Shown here in pieces: positions 1 through 9,214 of a stretch of 64,000 bases of DNA. Within the stretch, counting starts at the first letter, position 1; each line of letters begins with the position of its first letter. The position numbers and the translations under genes were made by a program. The DNA comes from Kitasatospora sp. MAP5-34 (GTDB lineage: Bacteria > Actinomycetota > Actinomycetes > Streptomycetales > Streptomycetaceae): positions 1-64,000 of the forward strand of contig NZ_JARXZC010000023.1 of NCBI RefSeq assembly GCF_029894335.1. Reading direction: 5' to 3'. Below the pieces are notes generated by a model. That model did not search any database, had not been told where the DNA came from, and saw only the letters and a program-made list of their open reading frames with translations.

Positions 1-244
1 CATGATCTTGGAAGCCGTGCCTGTTGCGCGCCTGGCTCCCCTCAAGCTGGCAGACCGTCACGAATCGGACGTCACGCGACTACGCCGAAGCCCTGAGACC
101 CAGGGCCGCTTCATCTGCAAGAACCCGGCGTGTGGATTCGCCTGTAACGCGGACACCAATGCGGCCTGCAACATCGCACACGAGACCAAGGACCGAGCGC
201 CCCAGGACATTGTGGGTGCCAGGACGTCGAGCCCTAGCCAGTAG
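1..244 (+). pseudogene. TnpB (IS200/IS605-IS607 type) C-terminal remnant
   Basis: The frame ending at 244 encodes a TnpB-type C-terminal zinc-ribbon and RuvC-III segment: FICKNPACGF followed by NADTNAACNI, where the Asp belongs to the RuvC-III motif. The first Cys pair expected about 20 residues upstream is missing in this frame. In the +1 frame, residues encoded around 48-95 (SWQTVTNRTSRDYAEA) resemble the usual SSQTC-x-x-C stretch with both cysteines lost, which suggests a frameshift near 95 plus point decay. The 5' part lies outside the window. I see no left or right end of an insertion sequence. An active transposase is very unlikely. Confidence 0.7.
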
Positions 245-382
245 GCAGGCTGTGAAGCGTCAACCACCCCGAACCCGCATTTGCAGGCGACGGGATTCTC
301 TGTCCCGCAGGGCAGAGAGGATGTCAACGTACCGAGTGTGACCGACCTCCCGTCATCCCGAGTGGCGAGCTCGGCCGACCGC

Positions 383-494
383 TCAGGCCGTAATGCACTG
401 GGGGTTTCCGCTCTGGACCGCGACCTTGTACTCGGGGAGCGGGCTCGGGGCCCGAGCTGTCCTGGACGGACCGTCGGTGCCCGCGGAGCGGCTA
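383..494 (-). pseudogene. decayed second copy of the Rieske gene 3' end
   Basis: About 113 bp (382-494) match the 3' end of the intact Rieske gene (2497-2608) in the same orientation at roughly 85 percent identity by eye, with 33 identical bases in a row (420-452 against 2534-2566). Read on the minus strand it still encodes APSPLPEYKVAVQSGN and a TGA stop in the corresponding place. Nothing upstream of 494 matches, so there are no iron-sulfur ligands and no start. It is a gene stump, not a functional gene. It sits between the TnpB remnant and the small-gene operon, on the far side of the accessory island from the intact copy. Confidence 0.8.
420..452. repeat. direct repeat, left copy (att-like core in Rieske 3' end)
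   Basis: These 33 bases are identical to 2534-2566 and in the same orientation. The two copies flank the XRE/small-gene island about 2.1 kb apart. A duplicated 3' gene end flanking foreign genes is what site-specific integration into a protein-coding gene leaves. No integrase gene is visible between the copies, so the mechanism is inferred. Confidence 0.7.
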
Positions 495-504
495 CAGCCT
501 CCGC

Positions 505-825
505 TCAGATCAGCCGTCGCAGTGCGCGGACAGCCGACCGAGCCGAGAGCGACGTCATCCCCGGGGCTCCTGGGATGTGTCCGGTCTGCTGCCCCTCCGA
601 AAGGAGGGAGTCGAACCGGCCACTCACGAACGCGTCCCGCAGCACCGCCAGTTCGCCGACGGTGGCCACCGCCACGGCATCCGGCCTGTTCACGTTCGCC
701 ACAGCAACGCGATCGTCCTCCGTCACCGCCAGCACGAACCCCACCACCTCCTCAACCTCCGGGCCCGCCGCAGCCTCCCAGTGCAGCCCTGGGAACTCAC
801 CCGGGTAGTACTCGACCACGCTCAC
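505..825 (-). CDS. hypothetical protein, last gene of the XRE-linked small-gene operon
   Basis: This is a 106-residue protein. The GTG start at 825 overlaps the TGA stop of the upstream gene (GTGA), which decides the start and implies translational coupling. The N-terminal half is acidic (YYPGEFPGLHWEAA, then PEVEEVVGFVLAV) and is followed by an alternating hydrophobic stretch (RVAVANVNRPDAVAVATV) that reads like beta strands. The last 30 residues are low in acidic residues and may be poorly structured. No signal peptide or membrane segment is seen. I do not recognise the family. Position in the operon suggests a shared role with the XRE-DUF5753 regulator, but no function can be assigned. Confidence 0.6.
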   Translation of the reverse strand: MSVVEYYPGEFPGLHWEAAAGPEVEEVVGFVLAVTEDDRVAVANVNRPDAVAVATVGELAVLRDAFVSGRFDSLLSEGQQTGHIPGAPGMTSLSARSAVRALRRLI

Positions 826-1118
826 GCTGCCCCCTCGTCCCCGGAATCCAGCGCCTGCACCCGGATCTCCGTCCACACGTACTCCCACCGCTCCGCCTTC
901 CGGTGCCCGTACCGGTCACCACGCTCAAGTACCCGGATCAGGGCCACAGTCAGGGCCTCGTCGTACGAACCGACCACCCGTACCGACACCTTCAGGCCGC
1001 CACTGTCGGCCCTGGTGACCGACGGCCGCTGACCGGTCAGCAGGTACAGCGCCTTCGCGATCTCCCTCGCCTCCGCACGCGCCTCAGCCAGACGTCGACG
1101 GACACTGTCCTCGGTCAC
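822..1118 (-). CDS. hypothetical protein, second gene of the small-gene operon
   Basis: This is a 98-residue protein. The GTG start at 1118 overlaps the preceding stop codon, and the end overlaps the next start (GTGA at both junctions). Residues 1-27 are a charged amphipathic helix (VRRRLAEARAEAREIAKALY). The middle (about 38-62) has a SGGLKVSVRVVGSYDEALTV stretch with beta then helix character. The C-terminus has aromatic and basic residues (GHRKAERWEYVWTEIRVQ). The look is that of plasmid- or phage-type accessory proteins in actinobacteria, but I cannot name a family. The doubly coupled arrangement makes it a genuine gene despite its small size. Confidence 0.6.
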   Translation of the reverse strand: MTEDSVRRRLAEARAEAREIAKALYLLTGQRPSVTRADSGGLKVSVRVVGSYDEALTVALIRVLERGDRYGHRKAERWEYVWTEIRVQALDSGDEGAA

Positions 1119-1327
1119 ATCAGCCTCTTCGCCCAGACCCCGATGACGAGCACCTCGTTCTCCTCCGGATGAGCATCGAGATACCCCTTCGGAAGCACGA
1201 TCCCGAACCGGCGACAGGACGGACACGACCACGTGTCGTCCGCAGGGTCACGAAGGTTCACCCAGACAGTCAGCTGGTCATCCGCTGGGCACAACGGTGC
1301 TGGAATTCCTGGCCTGGCCATAGCCAT
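1115..1327 (-). CDS. small zinc-ribbon-like hypothetical protein
   Basis: This is a 70-residue protein beginning MAMARPGIPA, with a GGGAG ribosome binding site just upstream of the ATG at 1327. A single CPSC pair (WSCPSCRRFGIVLPKG) near residue 36 and an isolated Cys near residue 13 recall half of a zinc ribbon; a full four-Cys site is not evident. The C-terminus (ENEVLVIGVWAKRLM) is hydrophobic. It follows the XRE regulator by 60 bp on the same strand and is coupled by overlap to the next gene, so the four genes 2242-505 probably form one transcript. Function unknown. Confidence 0.6.
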   Translation of the reverse strand: MAMARPGIPAPLCPADDQLTVWVNLRDPADDTWSCPSCRRFGIVLPKGYLDAHPEENEVLVIGVWAKRLM

Positions 1328-1387
1328 ATCTCCCGGATCAGTTAGGTGAGATACCAGATTAAGGTCGGCCGGACCGTCCCTCCAGCG

Positions 1388-2242
1388 CTATTCGCGCTCC
1401 CGCATAAAGTCATTGGCACACCGCCGCAGGAAGTCCGTAGCGTCCGCACCTGTGAGCGCATGGCTCATGAACAACTCGAACAGATCAAGGTGGTAGCTGA
1501 CATCCTGCGGATTACGTAGGACTACCTCACCGGAGAATAGTTCGACCGTCACCAGTCGATTATCATAGATCACGAAGATATTCATCGGAGTAGCCGGAAC
1601 CTGTACCGACTGCGGAATTACCGCAATCTCTACATTCGGCTTCTCGGCCACCTCGGCCATGTGCACGGCCTGCTCCGCCATCACTGGCAAACTGGCACGC
1701 TGCCATCTGACGGCTTGCTCGGTCATCAGGAATGTGAAGTGTCTCGACTGATCATCCAATACCGCCTGTCGATCCATTCGCGCCTGTACCGCTCTGGCGA
1801 CATCCAGGGCCGGCGCACTCGGCAGCGTCTTCGAGAGCGTTCGTGTGGCATACGCCGGGACGTGGAGCAGTCCCGTTGGAATGGCAGGAAGGAAGTGCCG
1901 CATTCTCCGGGACGACTCTTCGAGTGCCTTCAGTTCAGCCTGCTTCTGATACAGGCCAAGTCGGGCGTAGGTCCACCATGCGGTGTAGTCCACATTCGCG
2001 GCGCGGGCCAGTGCCACCAGATCCCGCAGCACTTCCTCAGGAACTTCAAGGCCCGCCAAAATTCGTTCCACGTCAATGACGGTCGGAAGAGTCTTACCGG
2101 TTTCTATCCGGCTGATCTTCGCCTGGCTCATGTTGCAGCGAACCGCCAGTCGTTCACCGGACAAGCCAGAAGCCTGGCGCAGGTCCCGAAGAGCCTGCGC
2201 CAGGTCTTTACGCTGGTGTCCTTGGTGTTCAGGTTCGAGCAC
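1388..2242 (-). CDS. XRE-family regulator with DUF5753 (Scr1-type antitoxin-like) domain
   Basis: This is a 284-residue DNA-binding protein. Residues about 12-70 form a helix-turn-helix (LRQASGLSGERLAVRCNMSQ, then KISRIETGKTLPT). The rest is the DUF5753 domain typical of actinobacterial WhiJ/Scr1-like regulators, with the YTAWWTYARLGLYQ and MTEQAVRW signatures. The start is GTG at 2242, inside the tail of a truncated DUF6879-like frame. In streptomycetes such regulators pair with small DUF397 or DUF6879 proteins; here the partners are unfamiliar small genes downstream. Base composition is visibly more AT-rich than in the flanking core genes, which fits recent acquisition. It probably controls its own operon; the ligand is unknown. 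Confidence 0.9.
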   Translation of the reverse strand: MLEPEHQGHQRKDLAQALRDLRQASGLSGERLAVRCNMSQAKISRIETGKTLPTVIDVERILAGLEVPEEVLRDLVALARAANVDYTAWWTYARLGLYQKQAELKALEESSRRMRHFLPAIPTGLLHVPAYATRTLSKTLPSAPALDVARAVQARMDRQAVLDDQSRHFTFLMTEQAVRWQRASLPVMAEQAVHMAEVAEKPNVEIAVIPQSVQVPATPMNIFVIYDNRLVTVELFSGEVVLRNPQDVSYHLDLFELFMSHALTGADATDFLRRCANDFMRERE

Positions 2243-2420
2243 TGTTCCACTCTGTAAACGGTACGGACTCAGCCAGTGCGAGATCCCGCCAGCGGAGGTA
2301 TTTCGGTAGATCAGGGCTCTTGATCAACTCACGGTTGATCTGCGTCCCGTCGGGACGGTAGTTCAGGTGGACCACGATGGACTCGTCGCCCAAGCGACCC
2401 CCGCCGATTGCTGCGACGAG
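2229..2420 (-). pseudogene. 3' stump of a DUF6879-like gene
   Basis: An open minus-strand frame without a start runs into a stop at 2229. It encodes GDESIVVHLNYRPDGTQINR and then a WRDLALAESVPFTEW stretch, close to the C-terminal pattern of DUF6879 proteins that usually precede XRE-DUF5753 genes. The reading frame overlaps the XRE start by 14 bases, as in an intact pair. Upstream of about 2420 the similarity fades and the intact Rieske gene begins at 2497, so the 5' two thirds of the gene are missing. Family assignment is from pattern memory and is moderate. Confidence 0.5.
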
Positions 2421-2432
2421 GGCCGTTCTGCT

Positions 2433-2455
2433 GGTCGGCCGGATGCGGGCCGACC
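2433..2455 (-). terminator. hairpin after the Rieske gene
   Basis: GGTCGGCC (2433-2440) pairs with GGCCGACC (2448-2455) around a 7-base loop, 42 bases beyond the Rieske stop. A second weaker pair, CTCGTCGC (2382-2389) with GCGACGAG (2413-2420), follows. No T tract is present, as is usual in this GC-rich group. Confidence 0.6.
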
Positions 2456-2496
2456 GCGTACAGGGACGGGTCGGCCCATGGCTCGGCCGAGACCGC

Positions 2497-2931
2497 TCAG
2501 GCCGGGGTGACCTGGAGGTTGCCGTTCTGGACGGCGACCTTGTACTCGGGGAGCGGGCTCGGGGCCGGGCCGTCCTGGACGGAGCCGTCGGTGATCGCGA
2601 AGCGGCTGCCGTGGCAGGGGCACTGGATCTGGGCCTGCTGGACCTGGTCCACGATGCAGCCCGCGTGCGTGCACTTGGCGCTGAACGCCTTGTACTGACC
2701 AGCCGTCGGCTGCGTCACCACGATCTTCTGGTCCCGGTACACCTTGCCGCCACCCACCGGCACATCGGCGGCCGGGCCGACATCGACCGGCCCGGCCGGC
2801 TGGGCCGAGGAGGAGGACGAGGACGCGGAGGACGAGCAGCCGCTCACCGCGACGGTACCGCCGGCGGCCAGAACGGCGGCGGCGCCGCAGAGCAGCGTAC
2901 GGCGGGTGGTGTTGCCGGGGGTCTCGGTCAT
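2497..2931 (-). CDS. Rieske [2Fe-2S] domain protein, exported
   Basis: This is a 144-residue electron-transfer protein. The N-terminus has a twin arginine (TTRRTLLCG, 8-16), a hydrophobic run and VSGC (29-32), fitting Tat export and lipid attachment at Cys32. A Ser/Ala-rich linker (33-46) follows. The Rieske fold binds the cluster through Cys87-x-His89 (CTHAGC) and Cys104-x-x-His107 (CPCHGS); Cys92 and Cys106 would form the usual disulfide. The ATG at 2931 has GGGAG upstream, and the longer upstream frame lacks a good site. It lies downstream of uvrA behind a strong hairpin, so it is probably transcribed alone. Redox partners are unknown. Its 3' end is duplicated at 383-494. Confidence 0.93.
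   Translation of the reverse strand: MTETPGNTTRRTLLCGAAAVLAAGGTVAVSGCSSSASSSSSSAQPAGPVDVGPAADVPVGGGKVYRDQKIVVTQPTAGQYKAFSAKCTHAGCIVDQVQQAQIQCPCHGSRFAITDGSVQDGPAPSPLPEYKVAVQNGNLQVTPA
2534..2566. repeat. direct repeat, right copy inside the intact Rieske gene
   Basis: This is the partner of 420-452: 33 identical bases, same orientation, within the last quarter of the intact Rieske coding sequence. Together with the surrounding homology it marks the edge of the accessory island. Confidence 0.7.
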
Positions 2932-3014
2932 CGGTGGCAGCTCCCTCTGTGGCGTATGGACGCGCGGCAGTCTATGCGAGCCGGCTGAGGGAATCGTGCG
3001 CACTCCGAGCAAAC

Positions 3015-3065
3015 CCCTACGGGGGCGCGGGGCTCAGTCAAGCGGAGCCCCGCGCCCCCGTAGGG
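3015..3065 (-). terminator. uvrA terminator hairpin
   Basis: A perfect 21-bp inverted repeat, 3015-3035 with 3045-3065, has a 9-base loop (AGTCAAGCG). It lies 14 bases beyond the uvrA stop and before the Rieske promoter. The arms contain the GGGGGCGCGGGGC core common in streptomycete terminators. Confidence 0.85.
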
Positions 3066-3078
3066 AGCAGCCGACGCG

Positions 3079-5991
<2,913 letters not shown>

Positions 5992-6311
5992 TGCTTCTGG
6001 CGCCTTTCTCCGGTGGAGGTGGCTGAGAGAGGCTCCATGCTCCCTCTGTCAGGGACCAACGAGCGCAGTCGGGTGAATTCTTCCAGTGTGCGCCCGTCAG
6101 CCTACTAGCTCACGCGTTCGAATATCGAGCTCGTCCGGCCCGGTTCACCCGAACGAGCGAACGGCGGCCACGGCAGCTCTCACGAGCGCCCGGAAAACCC
6201 CTGCTCAGCGCCGCGCCCACCGGTAGCGTCACTGGCGGGTCGCCCGTTCTCCAACGAGTACGGACCCCTACGGGAAACGCCCACTTCACGCCAACCGGAG
6301 GCCACGCCGTC
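5992..6311. other. divergent intergenic region, uvrA / maleylpyruvate isomerase
   Basis: These 320 bases separate divergent genes. They contain the uvrA ribosome binding site (AAAGG before the GTG), short GAACGAGCGAAC direct repeats near 6151 and the CGGAGG site for the gene at 6312. No gene, hairpin or clear operator was found. Confidence 0.5.
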
Positions 6312-7076
6312 ATGTCCGACACCGAGAGCGTCACGGAGACCGCCGCCCGCACCCTGCGCGAGGTCGCGGAAGCCACCGAGCGCCTGCTGCGCACCGTCGA
6401 GAAGCTGCCGCCGGAGGCCGTCGCCGAGCCCTCCGCGCTGCCGGGCTGGACCAGGGGCCACGTACTGGCCCATGTCGCCCGCAACGCCGACTCGCTGGTC
6501 AACCTGCTGGAGAGCGCCCGCACCGGCCGGGAGATCCCGCAGTACCGGAGCCTGGAGGCGCGCGACCAGGACATCGAGGACGGCTCCGGCCGCCCGCTCG
6601 CCGAACAGCTCGCCGACCTCCGGGGCAGCAACGCCCGCTTCGCCGAAGCCGCCGAGCTGTCCGAGCCGGCCTGGTACGCCGAGGTACGCCACCGCGCCGG
6701 GTACCTCTTCCCCGCCCACGAGATCCCGTGGCGGCGGCTGATGGAGGTCGAGTACCACCACGTCGACCTCGCCGCCGGCTACACCCCGGCGGACTGGCCC
6801 TTCGACTTCGCGGCCGCCGAGTTCCGGAAGCTGGCAGAGCGCTTCTCCGGCCTCGACACCCTGCCCCGCACCCTCCTCGTCGCCGACGACCTCGGCCCGC
6901 GACTCCACATCGGCGCGGCGGACGCGGGGCACGGGCTGACGGTCGAGGGCCCGGTCCGGGCGCTGACCGCCTGGCTCTCCGGGCGCTCCGACGGCGCCGG
7001 ACTCCAGGTCCAGCGGGGCGGTGAGCAGCTGACGGACGCCCGGTCCGCCCTGCCGAAGCTTCCGGCGATGGGCTGA
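6312..7076 (+). CDS. mycothiol-dependent maleylpyruvate isomerase family protein
   Basis: This is a 254-residue DinB/MDMPI-fold protein. The N-terminal four-helix domain carries His50/His54 (GHVLAHVARN), and Glu145 with His149 (MEVEYHHVDL) supplies the rest of the predicted metal site, as in the mycothiol-dependent isomerase of gentisate catabolism. The C-terminal part (about 170-254) has the SCP2-like MDMPI-C layout ending in a conserved WLSGRS stretch. No aromatic catabolic genes are nearby, so the true reaction may be another mycothiol-linked transfer or detoxification. ATG at 6312 with a CGGAGG ribosome binding site. Confidence 0.85.
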   Translation: MSDTESVTETAARTLREVAEATERLLRTVEKLPPEAVAEPSALPGWTRGHVLAHVARNADSLVNLLESARTGREIPQYRSLEARDQDIEDGSGRPLAEQLADLRGSNARFAEAAELSEPAWYAEVRHRAGYLFPAHEIPWRRLMEVEYHHVDLAAGYTPADWPFDFAAAEFRKLAERFSGLDTLPRTLLVADDLGPRLHIGAADAGHGLTVEGPVRALTAWLSGRSDGAGLQVQRGGEQLTDARSALPKLPAMG

Positions 7077-7151
7077 GCGCGCGATGATGCAGATGACGGA
7101 CACTCAGGACTACTCAGGACCTCTCAGGTCAGACCGAGGAGCAGCGGCGCG

Positions 7152-7805
7152 ATGACGTACCACGGAGCGGTTAAGGTCGGCGGCCCGCCGGACGTGCGGG
7201 AGCTCGCCCACCTGATCATCACCAAGATCGCGCTCGGCCCGTACGACAACAACGCCTACCTGTTGCGCTGCCGCGCCACGGACGAGCAGTTGCTGATCGA
7301 CGCGGCCGCCGACGCGCCCGTCCTGCTGGAGACGGTCGGCGACCAGCTCGCCACGGTGGTCACCACACACCAGCACCACGACCACTGGGGCGCGCTCGCC
7401 CAGGTGGTGACCGCCACCGGCGCCCGGACGGCGGCCGGGCGGATCGACGCCGAAGGCATCGACGTCCCCACCGACCTCCTGCTGGACGACGGCGACATCC
7501 TTCGGGTCGGCCAGGTTGAGCTGACGGTGCGTCACCTGGTCGGGCACACCCCCGGGGCGATCGTGCTGACGTACGACGACCCGCAGGGCCACCCGCACCT
7601 CTTCACCGGCGACTGCCTCTTCCCGGGCGGTGTCGGCAACACCTGGAAGGACCCGGAGGCGTTCGCCAGCCTGTTCCGGGACGTGAACGAGAAGATCTTC
7701 GACGTGCTCCCCGACGAGACCTGGGTCTACCCGGGCCACGGCGGCGACACCACCCTCGGCGCCGAGCGCCCGCACCTCGCGGAGTGGGGCGAGCGAGGCT
7801 GGTAG
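7152..7805 (+). CDS. metallo-beta-lactamase fold hydrolase (glyoxalase II-like)
   Basis: This is a 217-residue binuclear zinc hydrolase. The HxHxDH signature is THQHHDHWG at 72-80; a further ligand Asp lies in TGDCLFPGG and His in YPGHGG. Length and motif spacing fit the small glyoxalase II-like group that hydrolyses thioesters, possibly mycothiol conjugates, but no substrate can be read from the sequence. It follows the isomerase on the same strand with 75 bp between them, so the two may be co-transcribed and functionally linked through mycothiol chemistry (inference). The start at 7152 has GAGGAGC upstream. Confidence 0.88.
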   Translation: MTYHGAVKVGGPPDVRELAHLIITKIALGPYDNNAYLLRCRATDEQLLIDAAADAPVLLETVGDQLATVVTTHQHHDHWGALAQVVTATGARTAAGRIDAEGIDVPTDLLLDDGDILRVGQVELTVRHLVGHTPGAIVLTYDDPQGHPHLFTGDCLFPGGVGNTWKDPEAFASLFRDVNEKIFDVLPDETWVYPGHGGDTTLGAERPHLAEWGERGW

Positions 7806-7847
7806 CTCCGGCGGAACGACGACCTCGGCGAGGTCGGCCCGAACGCC

Positions 7848-7882
7848 CAGGTGCCGTCGACGTGGTTCGTCGACGGCACCTG
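7848..7882. terminator. bidirectional terminator between MBL gene and terC
   Basis: A perfect 15-bp stem (7848-7862 with 7868-7882) and a 5-base loop lie between two convergent genes, 42 bases after one stop and 34 before the other. Confidence 0.8.
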
Positions 7883-7916
7883 CCGCATCGAGGGGCTACC
7901 GGATCTCCGGGAGCTG

Positions 7917-8894
7917 TCAGGCGTCGATCTTCGGGCGTTCCTCGGCCGCCTGCTGCCGCTTGGAGGCGATCAGGCTGGTCACGGTGGTGACGGCGAGCAC
8001 CACCACGATGAAGCCGAGCGAGAACGGGATGCCGATCTCCGGTACGTGCAGACCGCTCTCGTGCAGCGCGTGCAGCACCAGCTTCACGCCGATGAAGCCG
8101 AGGATCACCGACAGGCCGTAGGAGAGGTGGACCAGCTTCTTCAGCAGGCCGCCGATCAGGAAGTAGAGCTGGCGCAGGCCCATCAGGGCGAAGGCGTTGG
8201 CGGTGAAGACGATGTACGGATCCTGGGTGAGACCGAAGATCGCGGGGATCGAGTCCAGTGCGAACAGGACGTCGGTGGTGCCGATCGCGAGCATCACGAT
8301 CAGCATCGGCGTCATCAGGCGCCTGCCGTTCTCGCGGATCAGGAGCCTGGTGCCGTGGTACCTGTCGGTCGAGGGGAAGCGGCGCTCGATGGACTTGAGC
8401 AGGCGGTTCTCCTCGAACTCCTCGTCCTCTTCGTCGGCGCGGGCGTCCTTGACGAGCTTCCAGGCCGTCCAGACCAGGAACGCGCCGAAGAGGAAGAAGA
8501 CCCAGGAGAACTGCGTCACCAGGGCCGCGCCACCGGCGATGAAGACCGCCCGGAGCACCAGCGCGATGATCACGCCGACCATCAGCACGCGCTGCTGGTA
8601 GATCCGTGGCACCGCGAACTTGCCCATGATCAGGATGAACACGAAGAGATTGTCGACACTGAGCGACTTCTCGGTGATGTACCCGGCGAAGAACTCACCG
8701 GCCGACTGCGAGCCGGAGTGCCACCAGAGGAAGCCGCCGAACAGGACGGCGAGGGCGACCCAGACGGCGGTCCAGACCCCGGCCTCCCTGATCGAGACCT
8801 CGTGCGGCTTTCGACCACCGATGAAGAAGTCGGCCACGACCAGGGCTGTCAGGACCCCGATCGTGCCGACCCACATGGCTACGGAAACGTCCAC
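7917..8894 (-). CDS. TerC/Alx family membrane transporter
   Basis: This is a 325-residue integral membrane protein with about eight to nine predicted helices. It contains the TerC hallmark acidic positions: VADFFIGGRK near residue 20, SLSVDNLFVF in the middle and DSIPAIFG in the second half. TerC/Alx proteins are linked to manganese homeostasis and, with TerD-type proteins, to tellurite and stress resistance. GTG at 8894 has GGAGGAG 7 bases upstream. That site can pair with the 3' strand of the upstream riboswitch. terD lies upstream on the same strand but is separated by the riboswitch and its promoter, so terC is expected to be expressed separately in response to Mn2+. Confidence 0.92.
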   Translation of the reverse strand: MDVSVAMWVGTIGVLTALVVADFFIGGRKPHEVSIREAGVWTAVWVALAVLFGGFLWWHSGSQSAGEFFAGYITEKSLSVDNLFVFILIMGKFAVPRIYQQRVLMVGVIIALVLRAVFIAGGAALVTQFSWVFFLFGAFLVWTAWKLVKDARADEEDEEFEENRLLKSIERRFPSTDRYHGTRLLIRENGRRLMTPMLIVMLAIGTTDVLFALDSIPAIFGLTQDPYIVFTANAFALMGLRQLYFLIGGLLKKLVHLSYGLSVILGFIGVKLVLHALHESGLHVPEIGIPFSLGFIVVVLAVTTVTSLIASKRQQAAEERPKIDA

Positions 8895-8956
8895 TTGCTG
8901 CTCCTCCGGCAGGTCGGCGGGACTGGGAGCGACCGTTGCCGGTCGGTCTACGTCGT

Positions 8957-9080
8957 CTGCCGGAGGTCTCTTCCGCCCGCGCGCTCAGTCGATGGAACGC
9001 GCCGGACCAGTGGCCCGGGATGCCGCTGAGGGCAGCCGTGATGACGGGCTCACTGCGATGGGAGTACTCCCCTCCGCTTC
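8957..9080 (-). promoter_or_regulatory. yybP-ykoY (Mn2+) riboswitch in the terC leader
   Basis: Read on the minus strand, the leader has the yybP-ykoY landmarks in order: CGGAGG opening P1, GGGGAGTA (L1), CCGTCA (L3), and GAAGAGACC before the closing CCTCCG. P1 arms lie at 9071-9076 and 8961-8966. The closing strand complement (8957-8966) is also perfectly complementary over 10 bases to the terC ribosome binding site complement (8903-8912), which gives a simple translational switch: without ligand the 3' strand masks the site, with ligand it is held in P1. This family senses Mn2+ and commonly precedes terC/alx genes. Confidence 0.85.
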
Positions 9081-9107
9081 CGTCCACCGTACCAAAGAAT
9101 GCCAAGA

Positions 9108-9139
9108 GAAGGTAAAGGGTTGCCCTGGAAGGTAAAGGG
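9108..9139. repeat. paired 12-bp direct repeats upstream of the terC leader
   Basis: GAAGGTAAAGGG occurs at 9108-9119 and 9128-9139, 20 bp apart (two helical turns), just upstream of a possible -10 (TACGGT on the minus strand near 9085-9090). It could be an activator or repressor site, or a tandem -35 region, for terC. Confidence 0.5.
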
Positions 9140-9214
9140 AGCGCTCGGGAAGGGGCCAGCGGAAGCAAGGGCCGGTGGAGCAAGGATCGGCGGAGCAGGG
9201 TCGGAGGAGCAGGG

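Noticed and set aside
281..1172. Plus-strand open frames over the small-gene operon
   Set aside because: They run antisense to three overlapping minus-strand genes with good start-stop coupling and look like low-complexity shadows.
5992..6311. LexA (SOS) box for uvrA
   Set aside because: No GAAC-N4-GTTC-type site was found. The nearest look-alikes (GTTCGAATATCGA, GAACGAGCGAAC) do not have the right symmetry.
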